Assembly: GCA_946803715.1 (NCBI GenBank)
Contig: CAMPET010000143.1
Coordinates: 70,680 to 134,679, forward strand
Reading direction: 5' to 3'
Origin: Beroe ovata
Lineage: Eukaryota; Ctenophora; Nuda; Beroida; Beroidae
DNA length: 64,000 nucleotides
Within the stretch, counting starts at the first letter, position 1. Every line of letters starts with the position of its first letter. The notes under the pieces are model-generated. The model was not told the DNA's origin, ran no database searches, and saw only the letters and a program-made list of their open reading frames with translations. The position numbers and the translations under genes were made by a program. Of this stretch, positions 47,513 through 59,815 are shown piece by piece.

Positions 47513-48903
47513 AAGGCTGTGCAGCGCGTTTGCCGGAAGTTATCAGGTTATCTCAATCTAGCTGCCCACTGTTTTTTGCGCGCGGCGCCCTTATTCAAAT
47601 ATTCTATTTTCTCAGTTGTCAATCACTGTGTCAAGTACTGTGGCAGCAGGTTGATGCTTCAATACAATTAGAATCCTATTTTCGAATATATTCTTTCCTG
47701 AATCCTTGTGACAAATTCGGATGATTGAATATTATGGAGAGTGAAGCAAAATCAATTGAATCAATCAAAGTATGGCCCTTGCTTTTGAGATGATATGAGA
47801 TGAAAATGAAATGTTGAGAATATGAAAGATGAGTTATGAACAATTAAATTGACAAATACTCTTATGAAAATCAAGCACATATTACAGGTATTTAAAAATT
47901 GATTCTAAAGCATCTAAATGATCTTCATTGGCTTCATTGAGGCATTATGATTTAAACCTCACAAACTGTAGCTATTGCAATAGTTTGACTTAGTTGGAAA
48001 ACTATTTGATGGTCATTGAACCCTTAGGTCCAGTGATCTAGTAGCCGCCTATCTTTATATGATCCTTATATACCACCAAGTTTCTCCTGGTTCAGACCAT
48101 GGGGTCGAATATTCAGTAACCTGTTTACCCAGATCTTTTCAGCAATGTCAAGGTCCTTTGTCTGATTCACAAGTGCCCACATCTGTGTAACCAACATGAG
48201 ACCTGTGACCAGCTATTCACATGTAATGTTGTGACAGCTCTTATAACACTTTTACTCTTGGAAAATGAATAATTCTCTAAACATTTTCACATGCAAGTAG
48301 GGAATGATTAAATTTTTGTTTTTCCTCGGATTTTGCGAGCTCAACAAATGAAACAAGAGTCTATTGTATTCACAAGAGAACTTTCTCTCTAATATTCTCT
48401 CTAATTTTGTAGCAAGAATTGGTATTGTCAGATGATTGATAAATTTATATTTTTAAATCTTTTTATTTTACAATAATAACTGATAACGTAAATTTTGATT
48501 TTTGGAATATTGGTATTGCAGAAAAGTAAAACAAGAGAACTTTCGGTGTCTACATCTTCAGTTTCTAAAAAAATAAATTGCGTTAGTAACTTAAGTTGTA
48601 AATATTAATGCGAAAATGATTTGACAGGACTGAAAATTGTGGTTGCTAACTACACTATACCATAATATACATTATATACATTTGCAAGACATAGAAATAC
48701 TAGGTAAAAATTAGGGCGTGAATAGACATCAGAAACAAGGTATGATACACATGGAATATGTCATAATCACATACATTCTATCATCTATGTAGTACACACT
48801 GTGTGTATTATGTAGTATTTCCTATTGAATATTTATATAGGAACCTTTAGGTATCGTCCTATCTATTACCTAATAACAATAACATATTATCCCCAGTTAT
48901 AGT

Positions 48904-49770
48904 ATGACATCTAGCCCAAAAGCTCATGTTGAGCGGGAGCAAATTTATCAATGGGTTCAAAATTTACTCAATCCAGAAACCAGGGAACAATCTCTCGCAG
49001 AATTGAGCAAGAAGAGAGAACTTGTGCCTGACCTAGCACCCTTATTATGGCATTCATTCGGAACAATTTCTGCACTGTTGCAAGAAATAATAGCGATATA
49101 CCCACTCATATCCCCACCGCAACTAACAGCACAACAGAGTAATAGTGTGTGCAATGCGCTTGCTCTACTGCAATGTGTTGCCTCTCATCACGAAACTAGA
49201 TCATACTTTCTGAAGGCAAACATTCCCCTCTTCCTCTATCCATTCCTACACACCACATCGAAATATAGGCAATTCGAATACCTGAGATTGACTAGTTTGG
49301 GAGTTGTGGGAGCACTTGTAAAGCCTGATGACAAGGAAGTTATTCAGTTTTTACTCAATACTGAGATCATACCATTGTTACTGAGAATCATGGAACACGG
49401 GAGTGAACTGAGCAAAACAGTTGCGACATTCATCCTTCAAAAAATCCTTCTAGACGATCATGGGTTGGCATACATATGCTATACATTTGAAAGATTCAAA
49501 AGTGTTACAAATGTTCTGCAAAGCATGGTTGATAGTTTAGTAAGAGAACCCTCAGGAAGATTGTTGAAGCATGTGGTGCGGTGTTATCTCAGGTTAACTG
49601 ACAATCCAAGAGCAAAGGAAGCATTGAATCGCACGCTGATGCCAGAACAGCTGAAGGATGGGACCATTGTGCAAATGATCAAACAAGATGATAATAGTAC
49701 CAAAAGATGGGTCCAGCAGCTGCAACGCAATCTCAGCAACTCTAAAAGTTCACCGGTTCAGCAATATTAG
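48904..49770 (+). CDS. CNOT9: CCR4-NOT transcription complex subunit 9 (RCD1/CAF40)
   Basis: A single open frame of 288 aa matches CNOT9 from near its N-terminus ([18 protein letters not shown]) to its C-terminus. It shows the highly conserved armadillo-repeat stretches [73 protein letters not shown] and [16 protein letters not shown]9 is the six-armadillo scaffold subunit that binds CNOT1 and adaptor proteins such as GW182 in mRNA deadenylation. Length fits the family (about 300 aa in vertebrates, with a variable N-terminus). The coding region has no intron, in contrast to the intron-rich neighbours; a 5' UTR intron is possible. An AATAAA at about 49925 lies 150 bases after the stop. Confidence 0.96.
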   Translation: MTSSPKAHVEREQIYQWVQNLLNPETREQSLAELSKKRELVPDLAPLLWHSFGTISALLQEIIAIYPLISPPQLTAQQSNSVCNALALLQCVASHHETRSYFLKANIPLFLYPFLHTTSKYRQFEYLRLTSLGVVGALVKPDDKEVIQFLLNTEIIPLLLRIMEHGSELSKTVATFILQKILLDDHGLAYICYTFERFKSVTNVLQSMVDSLVREPSGRLLKHVVRCYLRLTDNPRAKEALNRTLMPEQLKDGTIVQMIKQDDNSTKRWVQQLQRNLSNSKSSPVQQY

Positions 49771-50239
49771 TCCTCTGAAGTTAAGATGACTTGGAAGTTA
49801 GCTTCCATTTACTGTATCCCTTTCAATCAAGGAATTATTGACTACCTACTTGTTTCGAAGACATGAAAAGTTTCATGAGCTTCATATTTCCACATGCCTG
49901 AACTCCCTTCAAAAATAATGCTTGAATAAATGGCTTTTGTTACTATTGAGATAGGTATGGCAATGTAAGTCTCACATTGCATTTGAAAACTCTTGGCGCT
50001 GCAGCTGCTGTGCTATTCAGCTTCATCTTATGTATATTCTATGTGAACTGAGCTTGTATTATGTATATCATTGTTTCTGCTGTTTCTATAACAAATCAAA
50101 CAATTAAATGTTCATTGCCGTTTTTTGTTTGAGTTTCATCAACTACATTACATCTGAAATGCATTTTTGAAATAACTTCTTTAGGAAATACTGCTTAATC
50201 AACACTCCCAATTACAGGATGGCTTTACACTAATAGACG
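49771..50239. other. CNOT9 3' UTR and spacer to TM9SF3
   Basis: Contains the presumed CNOT9 poly(A) signal (AATAAA in TGAATAAATGG at about 49925). The rest is AT-rich, with no coding signal; the TM9SF3 promoter must be here. Confidence 0.5.
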
Positions 50240-53109
50240 ATGTCCTCTTTTTCTTGTTTTCTCCTCCTTGTAATCAGCCAGCTTTTCAATCATGCTCACG
50301 CTGATGAGCATGATCACAAGGTAAGAGTTAGGACTTTCCTCATGCACTATTCTGATTGCCCAGTTAGAGAATTAGCCGATCGCCGTGTTGGAATGTAATA
50401 ACGTGATACCTATATAATACCTATATAATAACGTGATACCTATATGAAGAATCCCTAATTCTGACAAAGGAATATCATGGTTTATACAGCTAATTCTGAA
50501 AAAGTGATATCATGGTTTAAACAACTAATTCTGAAAAAGTGATATCATGGTTTAAACAGCTTCACTATCTCTCAGTACGAAGACGGGGAGGAAGTAGTGC
50601 TGTGGATGAACACAGTTGGTCCGTATCATAACCAACAGGAGACTTACAAGTATTTCTCACTGNGAGTTGGAAAACTAGTTCTTGTCATTATTGCTTCCAT
50701 ATGTTTCAAGCATGTTTATTTACACTTTTTCAATACTCTGTCACAGGCACATGCCACATATCACACGCATTTCAATGTATATTTTCTAAACTCTGTGATA
50801 AGATAACTCTATGATCAGTATCGTATTGATGAAAATCAAACACGGAATAAACATTCAAATACTCTATCTTTGAGTCTTAAACCGGGGTGAGAATGTGACA
50901 TTTTTCAAGCCCACTCTCTCCCTCCCTTTAGAGGATGTTCCAACGACTGCCTACTGCTCCCGAACACTGGATATCAAAGACTATGGGATGCTCGTGTATG
51001 CTATCAGGAACCATTACTGGTACCAAATGTATTTGGACGATCTCCCAGCGTGGGCAATTGTCGGAGAAATGAGCGATGATGATTTCATGGTGTGGAGTCA
51101 TCGGTTAGTGTTTAGTTGTGTTAACGGGGATTATGGTGTTTGCCTACTGTTGCCTACTGAGCCATCGTTTATATTATGTAATGTCCGCACTTTTTGACTG
51201 AAGTGTTCGTTTCAAACTACCTACTGTAACAAATCCAAAGTCTTATCTATAGAGGTGTTTGGGGATACTGAAAAGATACCCAATTCACTAGTTCACCAGT
51301 GTCAACTGTCACACACTCTCTCTCAACCCCTCTCTCTTTCATACACAGAAAGATAGAGATATCATACAACGGGGATCGCATAGTGGGCGTGTCTATAACC
51401 ACAGAGAAGAAGGTCCCTGTTCAGAAGGACTCAGTACTGACACTGACATATGAAGTGATGTGGAGTGAGAGTAAGGTAGAGTTCAAGAACAGATATGATA
51501 AATACCTGGATGCTTCATTCTTCAAACACAAGGTGAACCTAAGCCCCCATTCAACTTGTATTATTCGTTCAGATTGAAACCCCGTTTCTCTCAGAAAAAC
51601 AAATCTGATACGTATGTTGTTGAGCGAATTCTTGTACTAAAAGTATGAATGACCGCACCCATATATTTGTACAGATTCACTGGTTTTCCATCTTCAACTC
51701 CTTCATGATGGTAATATTCCTGGTTGGTCTCGTTGCCATGATACTGATGAGGACACTGAGGAAGGATTACCAGCGTTACAGCAAGGAGGATGATCTGGAT
51801 GAGATTGAGAGAGATTTAGGGGATGAATACGGATGGAAACAGGTACTATGAAGTATGAAACAGGTACTGTGAAGTATGAACTGAGCATAACAACTTCTGT
51901 CACTCCTTGTTTTGACCCCCAACCTACCCGTTTCCTTACCCCTCCCCCTCCTCCCTCCCTTACCCCTCCCCTTTCCTCCATCCCTTATCCTCCCTCTCCT
52001 CCATCCCTTACCTCTCTCTCTTCCATCCCTTACCCTCCCTTTCCTCCCGCCAGATTCACGGCGACGTATTCAGACCGAGCAAGCATCCCATCTTCTTCAG
52101 TACTCTGGTTGGTACGGGAACTCAACTCAGCATTGCTTCCATCGTCCTAATCCTAATGGCAGTCACTGAGAAAATGTGGACTGAGAGGGGAAGCATACTG
52201 ACGACGGGGTTGTTTGTATACGCTGCCACCTCGCCCATCAACGGGTACATCGGGGGAGCACTCTATTCCCAGCTTGGAGGTGTGTGAAGTGTGTGTGTGT
52301 GTGTCTGTGTGTCCGTGAGTGTCTGTGTGTAATGTGTATGTGTGTGACTGTGCGTGTGTGTATGTGTTTGTGTGTCTGTGTGTCTGTGTGTGTGTGTGAG
52401 TGTGTGTCTGTCTGTCTGTCTGTCCGTGTGTATGTGTGTATCTCTGTGTATGTGTGTGTATATCTGTATATGACTGTGTCAGGTGTCTGTCTGTCTGTAC
52501 GTGTGTATGTGTGTGAGTGTGTGAGTGTGTGCGTCTATGTGTTTGTGTGTGTGTACTGTGTATACTGTGGGCGTGTGTATACTGTGGGTGTGGTTACTGT
52601 GTGTGTGGATAGTGTGTGTGTGTGTGTGTGTNNNNNNNNNNNNNNNNNNNNNNNNNNNNNNNNNNNNNNNNNNNNNNNNNNNNNNNNNNNNNNNNNNNNN
52701 NNNNNNNNNNNNNNNNNNNNNNNNNNNNNNNNNNNNNNNNNNNNNNNNNNNNNNNNNNNNNNNNNNNNNNNNNNNNNNNNNNNNNNNNNNNNNNNNNNNN
52801 NNNNNNNNNNNNNNNNNNNNNNNNNNNNNNNNNNNNNNNNNNNNNNNNNNNNNNNNNNNNNNNNNNNNNNNNNNNNNNNNNNNNNNNNNNNNNNNNNNNN
52901 NNNNNNNNNNNNNNNNNNNNNNNNNNNNNNNNNNNNNNNNNNNNNNNNNNNNNNNNNNNNNNNNNNNNNNNNNNNNNNNNNNNNNNNNNNNNNNNNNNNN
53001 NNNNNNNNNNNNNNNNNNNNNNNNNNNNNNNNNNNNNNNNNNNNNNACACCCACACACACACACACTCCCACTCCCTTTTTCTCCGTCAGAGTGTCACAT
53101 ACACACACA

Positions 53110-53147
<38 letters not shown>

Positions 53148-54677
53148 CTATACCTACTTCAGACAAATCCCTGAAAAGAAGTGGTTTATGGAACCCAGCT
53201 TTATCATTTTTGCTGGTGGCATTCTTCCATTTGGATCAATCTTTATTGAGATGTGAGTAACGTATATTGCAATTTTAGTTGATAACATACACTACTCTTG
53301 TCAGTTTACTCTTGACAGGAAAACTGAGAGTTGTCGATTACAGACTGTCCGATAACGACAGTCAATTTACTATTTTGTGTCATGTACATGTGTCACGTTA
53401 CGAGGATATATACTCGTCCTGTGACTGAACATTATCCAGTCACGATTATTTGTGTTCATTCAATGAATATACGTCATGAATGGAATAACGATATAGACGT
53501 AGTTATAGAGAACGGTGAAAGATGAGGTCGGTTACAATTTCCCGGAATTTCATGCTCGGAGGGACTGGGATAGGTTTTGCCGTCTCCTCCTCAAACATAC
53601 CTTCCTTATTATGACACCTTATCGGTGTTAGCCCCTCTCTCCAAATACTTCTCATCCTAAACCCTTTTTTCTAGGTACTTTTAACTGGGAAATTTCTAAC
53701 AACCCCACTTCATATCATCCCAAACCCCTTTAACAAACCCCACCTCATAAATAGTAAGCAACCCCTTTTTTGCTGGCAATTGTCACTCCAAATCCCCTTT
53801 CACCCCAAAACCCCAGGTATTTCATTTTCACGTCATTCTGGGCGTACAAGATCTACTACGTTTACGGGTTCATGTTACTGGTCTACTTGATACTCATTAC
53901 AGTTACATTCTGTATAACTATCGTGTCCATGTACTTCCTACTAAATAGTGAGGACTACAGATGGTAAGTTCATTTCATATTCATTTTATGTTCATTGCAT
54001 CCAACTGAATTTTGTGTCGATCTAATAATTTGACTATCAAAATGAATTTAATCTCATCTTAGGCAATGGACTAGCTTCCTCAGCGCAGCATCTACTGGAT
54101 TCTACATCTATCTCTATGCTATCTACTACTTTATCTTCAAAACCAAGTTAGTGCATTGTATTTTTTGATTTTTACTGAAAAACGCAATTGCTTAATTGCG
54201 TGGCAAAGAGCGATTGCTCAATTGAAAATTAGTATTTTACGGATCGCGCGGCGAGTTTCCTGGAATCATTACGTATTCGCTGCGCGCGCACGCGCGTTTA
54301 TGATTTGAATTTGTAGAAATCTGGAGTGTATTTTTGGACAGAAATAACGATCATACGTCTGCCTCGTTAAGATTAAAACTACACTGATGACTATTTTCTC
54401 ACGATTTATTTTCAGAATGTATGGACTGTTCCAGACAGTATTCTACTTTGCCAATATGTTCGTCTTTAGTCTCGCATTTGGGTTGATGTGTGGTAAGTAT
54501 AATCTGTTGCATTAAGAATACGTAAAACATACTACATATCATTGATAATGGAAAAAACACCTAAAATTAATATCGATGCATTATCATTGTTTAATTCGAC
54601 TATCAACAGGAACGTTTGGGTACCTTGCTAGCAGGGTATTTATCTACAAAATCTATGGAACAGTTAAAATCGACTAA
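50240..54677 (+). CDS. TM9SF3: Transmembrane 9 superfamily member 3 (nonaspanin)
   Basis: Exons at 50240-50320, 50576-50662, 50932-51103, 51349-51532, 51675-51842, 52054-52279, 53163-53252, 53817-53963, 54063-54146, 54416-54492 and 54610-54677. The signal peptide is followed by DEHDHK and [15 protein letters not shown], then [60 protein letters not shown] and a C-terminal VKID, all characteristic of TM9SF3. The last residues give the KxD-type retention signal that binds COPI. The family sits in Golgi and endosomal membranes with nine membrane spans and helps sort membrane proteins with Gly-rich spans. Two parts are missing: the exon(s) after YKYFSL, at the n of 50663, and several membrane spans inside the gap 52632-53046. 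These look like assembly losses, not gene decay. Confidence 0.95.
52282..53150. repeat. GT/CA microsatellite with a 415-base N gap
   Basis: GT repeat from 52282 to 52631, unresolved bases 52632-53046, then CA repeat to about 53145. The change from GT on one side to CA on the other means that the two flanks belong to two different tracts, so real sequence, probably including TM9SF3 exons, is missing. Long frames across the Ns are artefacts. Confidence 0.9.
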
Positions 54678-54714
54678 AGAATCCTACGATTTCAAATGAA
54701 ATACTACGTAATTA

Positions 54715-55510
54715 ATTCACCTTCAGTTTTTGAGCAACTTATCTCTTGTTGAGTAGTCTTCTTATTGTGATGATACTTTTGTTGATTGGTCAAATTGAGC
54801 GTTGAGAAACACCAAATTTTGCTCAAGCGAATTTTAGAACATGTTGCACCTTTCACCTTTGTCGATAGCGAATCGCTTATAACCATACAGTGCTGTCATG
54901 GTGGAATAAGGGTAAAGCGGTTAATTTATATATGAACTAGGGAGCCCGTCAAGTACTCAAGTAGTCACGATTAACATTAACGCATCAGATAATGAAACGA
55001 ATAACGTATTGTGAAAGATGTTGAATGTAGTAGCTTAAATCCAGATTGAAGATCAAGAATCTGAAAGGTTTTGAACGTAGTAACTTTAATCCAGATTCAA
55101 GATCAAGAATGATCGCAGAAACAGGTCACTCAGTGTGTGCCGTGTGGTCGATGATTCAGTACGAAACAAAAACAATTTATGCGATTTCAGACTATCATTA
55201 CGCGCTCATAAATCTGCACGTGCAACTCTTGTCTCTCCTATCAACAGGCAGAGAGCAACGTAATCAAAACGCNTACTAGCAAACGTGCCCTCGCGTACAG
55301 GGGGTGTTTTTGAGCAAGTTATCTCTTGTTGAGTAGTCTTATTGTGATGATACTTTGGTTGATTGGTCAAATTGAGCGTTGGGAAACACCAAATTTTGCT
55401 CAAGCGAATTTTAGAACATGTTGCACATTTCACCTTTGTCGATAGCGAATCGCTGATAGCCATACAGTGCTGTCATGGTGGAATAAGGGTAAAACGGTTA
55501 ATTTATATAT
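54715..55510. repeat. Duplicated block and dispersed repeat downstream of TM9SF3
   Basis: About 200 bases at 54720-54930 recur at 55305-55505 with small changes, on either side of the single n at 55273, as expected for an unmerged contig overlap. Between them, 54944-55110 is the reverse complement of the repeat unit found at about 3780-3945 in intron 4 of the giant gene. Confidence 0.65.
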
Positions 55511-55862
55511 TATGAATCTGAGGTTTTTACGTTTATTTATCCGATTGCGCATATCATGTCGGATTAATGTTATTGAGGGGCAACAGTTCGTTGATGCGTT
55601 TGATGCTGTTTATTTAGTGAATATTAGGTAGTAGGTATTTAACGAGATAAACTTATCAGAATGAATTAATGAGTTATAGTGAGTCAAAAGTGAGTTGAAT
55701 AACCCAAATGCTTTTCAGATCTATTCACTTCTTCACAAATAATTAGACATCTTAATATTCTTGGTCTCTCTATCAAAGCAATCATGTCTCTACTTAGATA
55801 GGGCACTATTACAGTATTACCTAACTTTTTCCTTTTGTAGGATGTAATTATTGAACAAAGAC

Positions 55863-56141
55863 ATGGCAGTGAGTCCCAAATTCACGTTGGTTACGACAGA
55901 CCATTGGAATGTTTTCTGTAAGGAGAGAAATAGGAGCGCCAAGAGGCGTATCCAACAAGGACCTATCAGCTATCGACAGGACGATGTGAGTTACATGTTT
56001 GTGTGTGGTGTTACCATGGTAACACTAGGAGTGGTTACCATGCAGTTACCAGCTTGGTTTCACTACACCAGGGCAAGCTTTTATCATGATTTATTCGATT
56101 TTCTCTTTTCTACTTGTAGCAAGTTGCATTTCGATGACTGA
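55863..56141 (+). CDS. N-terminal exon of an unassigned single-pass membrane protein
   Basis: An ATG at 55863, preceded by a TTTTTGTAG acceptor-like site and a short leader, opens about 70 residues: a basic stretch (CKERNRSAKRR) followed by a hydrophobic helix (YMFVCGVTMVTLGVVTMQLPA) and WFHYTRASF. The layout of basic N-terminus, one membrane span and a W-x(3)-T-R-A motif faintly recalls the N-terminus of PIG-S, a GPI-transamidase subunit, but the match is too weak to name it. Further candidate exons lie at about 56322-56430 and 56914-56977. No donor is obvious before 56118. Confidence 0.35.
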   Translation: MAVSPKFTLVTTDHWNVFCKERNRSAKRRIQQGPISYRQDDVSYMFVCGVTMVTLGVVTMQLPAWFHYTRASFYHDLFDFLFSTCSKLHFDD

Positions 56142-56913
56142 AATATGTAATGGGTAATTGTGAATGCTTGTGACGACTGTTGGTTTGGTTCTTGGTGACT
56201 TATGTAATTGTGAATGGTAACAGATAACTGTTACCACTGGTAACAGCTGTTAACTATCGGTTACCAGATTTCCTGGAATTTCTTGTCTGTGTGAGCTGAT
56301 TAGTTTGCTGCTCGTTTTCAGAGCAGTTCCGCCCAACCGCCCACCGTCACTGTTAACATTGTCGCTAAGGTATGAAGTGAATGTAACGCTGCCGCCGCGC
56401 TATGTCATGGGTAATAGCACTGAGTATGTGAGATTTTGGCGGCAAATCAACACTCTCCTTTCACCTCAATCGGAAAATTCCTGGCATTTTCATTGTCCCC
56501 TTTTTCAAACATCAGTGCTATAATTCATCATGAGTTCATGAAGTACTTTTTGTCATCAGTATTTCTTTTTGAATTTGTTAAATGTGTAAGCCGAGTCATG
56601 AAAACCTAATCAGTGAAAAACTGTTCAAAGCAGTGTTTTTGATCCCGAGTGCATGTTAGATTGGGGTGTCTGAACTCTCATTGATTATCTGAATGTTTAG
56701 TATAATAGAGGACGGTATATGGGGCAAGAGGTCAGGGGTGACGCCATGACGGAAAAAGTGAAAGCTATTGGGCCCGCCCTCGACAATACCGTTCTCTATT
56801 TTTGTAATGAAGCACTCTCCAATTCCTATAGTGAATGAATGTAGTTACCAATGGTACAGACTATTATGCTGGGTGGTAAGTGTCCTACTCCACTGACTTC
56901 CCAATCTCCCAGT

Positions 56914-56977
56914 CTGTGGACGATGGAGATACGTTACTTGCAGCGGATACTGTGGAAAGAGGGGAGAACAATGGGTT
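56914..56977 (+). CDS. Orphan exon candidate
   Basis: A short segment between CCCAATCTCCCAG and GTTAGT reads SVDDGDTLLAADTVERGE in one frame. Good splice signals but no recognisable family. It could belong to the membrane-protein exon upstream or to syntaxin-16 downstream. Confidence 0.25.
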
Positions 56978-56999
56978 AGTATTCCCTCTCTGGTACATC

Positions 57000-57180
57000 T
57001 GACACCATTTCACACTTCTTGACACCACTCCACAACTCTTGACACCACTTCACAACTCTTGACACCACTTCACAACTCTTGACACCACTTCACACCTCTT
57101 GACACCACTTCACAACACCTGACACAGCTACACAACTCATGACACAGATTCACAGATCATCAAACCGCTTCACAACTCCA
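57000..57180. repeat. TTGACACCACTTCACAAC minisatellite
   Basis: Tandem 20-base units of the form TTGACACCACTTCACAACTC, ending at the n at 57181. It shares the TTGACACCA core with other intronic repeats in the window. Confidence 0.8.
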
Positions 57181-57182
57181 NA

Positions 57183-57596
57183 GTTGACAAACATAGAGTT
57201 TGACATGTCAGATATCAGAAGGAAAATGACTCAACTGGAGTCTCTGCATGCCAATCACCTCAGGTATGATATGTGTTCTCAGGTTCCACGGAATCCAGCA
57301 TCTTTCTTATTTGGGTCATTGATTCGAAACCTTTTCGCTTTTGGATTCAGTAATGTGGATTTTTCCTCGTAATTCATCGAGATTGAAACAAGTAACATTG
57401 TTCTTTGCGCAGGAACGCATTTGATGACGACAGAGAAAAAGAGAACGAGATAGAGATTCTAACGAAGCAAATAACACGGGGATTCCACAAGTGTCAGGGC
57501 AGTATAAAGCTGATCGGGCAACGTGCCAAGAACACCAGCACACAACAACAACGCATGGCAGCCAATATCATGTCCTCCCTCGCTACAACTCTACAG
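57183..57596 (+). CDS. STX16: Syntaxin-16, two internal exons (gene incomplete here)
   Basis: Exons at about 57183-57263 and 57413-57596 join in phase 2 and encode IEFDMSDIRRKMTQLESLHA and NAFDDDREKENEIEILTKQI, then TRGFHKCQGSIKLIGQRAK to SSLATTLQ. This corresponds well to the N-terminal Habc region of syntaxin-16 (Tlg2 family), a Qa-SNARE for endosome to trans-Golgi traffic. The first exon is cut at its 5' side by the n at 57181. The following exons, including the SNARE motif and the membrane anchor, are not found in the window; the n at 57726 and the repeats after it suggest they were lost or moved in assembly. Confidence 0.85.
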
Positions 57597-57739
57597 GTAT
57601 AGTTTCCATCAATCAACGAATAATGAATCTATGAAGTTAAAGTTTCTTTTGTAAACCTTGATTTTCCTTACTTAGTTCAACTTCACTACTTCTATCTTAC
57701 TGCTGAATGTTTATCTTCAAACTACNCGTCATGGAAAGT

Positions 57740-58230
57740 ACATGTCAAAGGAAAACTGTCTCGAGAAGAGCTGTGTCTGGAGAAGTGGTGTCAAGAAACA
57801 CTCTGTCGAGATAATTTGTGTCCGGAAATGTGGTGTCAAGATCGAGTGGAGAAGTGCCAAGAGAGAGAGTGATGTCAGGAGCAATGGTGTCATAGATAGC
57901 TCCACCAAGTTCAATGGGAGTACTATACACTGCAGTACTCTCAGAACTTGGGAGTCACGGGACGTCGGGACGTCGGGACTTGGCTCCCATCCTGGTCGCG
58001 TACGGCTTGGGTTGGGCTCGAGAGATATTGATGTCAGGAGGAGTGGCGTCAAGCGAAAGTGATGTCAATTGTCAAAAGGGACTGATGTCGATAGAGACTG
58101 TTATCTTGAGGAACTGCTGCCAGAGGATGAAGTGTCGAGTGAAAGTGTGCCAAGCAAAAATGACGTCAAGAAAAAGTGGTGTTAAGAGATTACAGAGGAT
58201 GGTGCCATGGAAGATGTCATAAAAAAAGCC
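57740..58230. repeat. GGTGTCAAG-type degenerate repeat, first copy
   Basis: Units of about 18-20 bases with cores such as GTGGTGTCAAG and GTGATGTCAG, the reverse complement of the TTGACACCA repeats. Its second half (from GTACGGCTTGG at about 58001) recurs at 58985-59340 after the n at 58984. Confidence 0.65.
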
Positions 58231-58479
58231 GGATGCTCTCATTGACCGTGTTAAATGAGAGTAATGTCAAAAGGTTTGTACATACCGACGGATCGAATCG
58301 TGTCCATCTCTGAGTTCTCTCCTTTGATTTAGAAGGAGTAGTATAACGTATCTCTCAGGCCGAAGGTACTTGCATGTCTTGCTGTTGTCATATTCCCGCA
58401 CCCACGAATCGTGCGTGTGTGTGTGGTTCCATGCACAGTAGATGTAATGATCATTGACCATCAATATTGATATTTGAAA

Positions 58480-58665
58480 CGTTTCAAAACAGATAAACAA
58501 CGAAATGAAGCGCATCCATACGCGCGCATTCACTCGCACGTGCAACTCCTTAATCGCGTAGCAACGGCGTTATATGCTAATTTTTGCTACACCCTATAAT
58601 TGATTTTTGCATCCCTTCCCAAAACTTCTGACGCCGATAACAAAAAAACTAAGACCTAAATCAAA
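58480..58665. repeat. Dispersed repeat, truncated copy
   Basis: Begins GAAACGTTTCAAAACAGATA, followed by the AACGAAATGAAGCGCATCC stretch, GCACGTGCAACTCCT and ACGCCGATAACAAAAA. It matches 59485-59690 and 2218-2420 and stops at the n at 58666. Confidence 0.65.
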
Positions 58666-58984
58666 NAATTAGCTAATTGGCCAATTAACCAATTATCACA
58701 CATATCTCGAAAGCTAAGAAAGGTAGACGCAGCTCTTTTCGGAGGGAAATGGTAATGCGCGTCAAACAAATAAACAGTGGTCAAACAAATAAAGTGGGAT
58801 GCAGTGATTGAAACTGGAAATGATAGCTGAACACCTGCGCGTGCGCAAAACCTTAGTCAATTAAGCAATCCACTTAGTTGCCACGAAAATGAGTGATATT
58901 ATAGTCAAAAACAATTGAAATTGTTTGGGTTTCGCAGCCACTTAGTAGTTCCCCTTAAATACTGTGATAAGTATGAGCTTAGTN

Positions 58985-59340
58985 GTACGGCTTGGATTGG
59001 GCTCGAGAGATATTGATGTCAGGAGGAGTGGCGTCAAGCGAACGTAATGTCAATTGTCTGATGTCGAAAGAGACTGTTATTTAGAGGAACTGCTGTTTAA
59101 AGATGTAGTGTCGAGTGAAAGTGTGCCAACCAAAAATGACGTCTAGAAAAAAGTGGTGTTAAGAGATTACAGAGGATGGTGCCATGGAAGATGTCATGAC
59201 AAAAAAGGCCGGATACTGTCATTGACCATGTTAAGTGAGAGTAATGTCAAAAGGTTTGTACATACCGACGGATGGAATCGTGTTCATCTCTGAGTTCTCT
59301 CCTTTTATTTCGAAGTGTACGCTTGAGTAGTATAGCGAAG
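58985..59340. repeat. Second copy of 58001-58345
   Basis: Same order of sequence as 58001-58345 with more differences than the other duplicated blocks (several indels and substitutions), starting directly after the n at 58984. It may be a diverged haplotype overlap. Confidence 0.6.
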
Positions 59341-59484
59341 TTTAGGTATCACTCTGGCCGAAAGTACATGCACGTCTTGCTGTTGTCATTTTCCCGAACG
59401 CACGATTCGCGTGTGCGTGCGTGTGTTTGTGCGCGACTCCATGCTCATTAGATGTAATGATCATTGATCATCAAAATTGAAATT

Positions 59485-59815
59485 TGAAACGTTTCAAAAC
59501 AAAGAAACAACGAAATGAAGCGCATCCGTACGCGCGCATTTAATTCGCACGTGCAACTCTTGAATCGCATAGCAACGGCGTAAAATGCAAATTTCTGCTA
59601 CACTATTTATTGATTTTTGCATCTTTTCTCAAAACTTCCGACGCCGATAACATAAAATCTAAGGCCTAAATCAAAAATCCGAAATGATTATCACGAGTGG
59701 AATCCTTTTTTCTACCACCTTGCAAAAAATCCCGGCTCTCCAACTCCATTTGGTCGAGTTATTTGCAAACAGCGGAACCGATTTCCTATAAGTGCCTCTT
59801 TCCTTTATATTATAG
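59485..59815. repeat. Dispersed repeat, fuller copy
   Basis: Shares GCACGTGCAACTC, ACGCCGATAAC, TCTAAGGCCTAAATCAAAAA, CCGGCTCTCCAACTCCATTT and GGTCGAGTTATTTGC with 2218-2540 in intron 4 of the giant gene, over 50 kb away. No coding capacity is seen; probably a MITE or SINE-like unit. Confidence 0.65.

Larger units (their letters stand above)
46701..48903. other. Intergenic region between the giant gene and CNOT9
   Basis: About 2.2 kb. It contains two GC-rich foldbacks (47163-47515) and otherwise AT-rich sequence with no exon I can support. Immediately upstream of CNOT9, TTATCCCCAG at about 48890 could be the acceptor of a 5' UTR intron. Confidence 0.5.

Noticed and set aside
55863-56430. Naming the membrane-protein exon as PIG-S
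   Set aside because: Only the layout of a basic N-terminus, one span and a short W/T/R/A motif agrees; the following sequence does not align convincingly, so no symbol was given.
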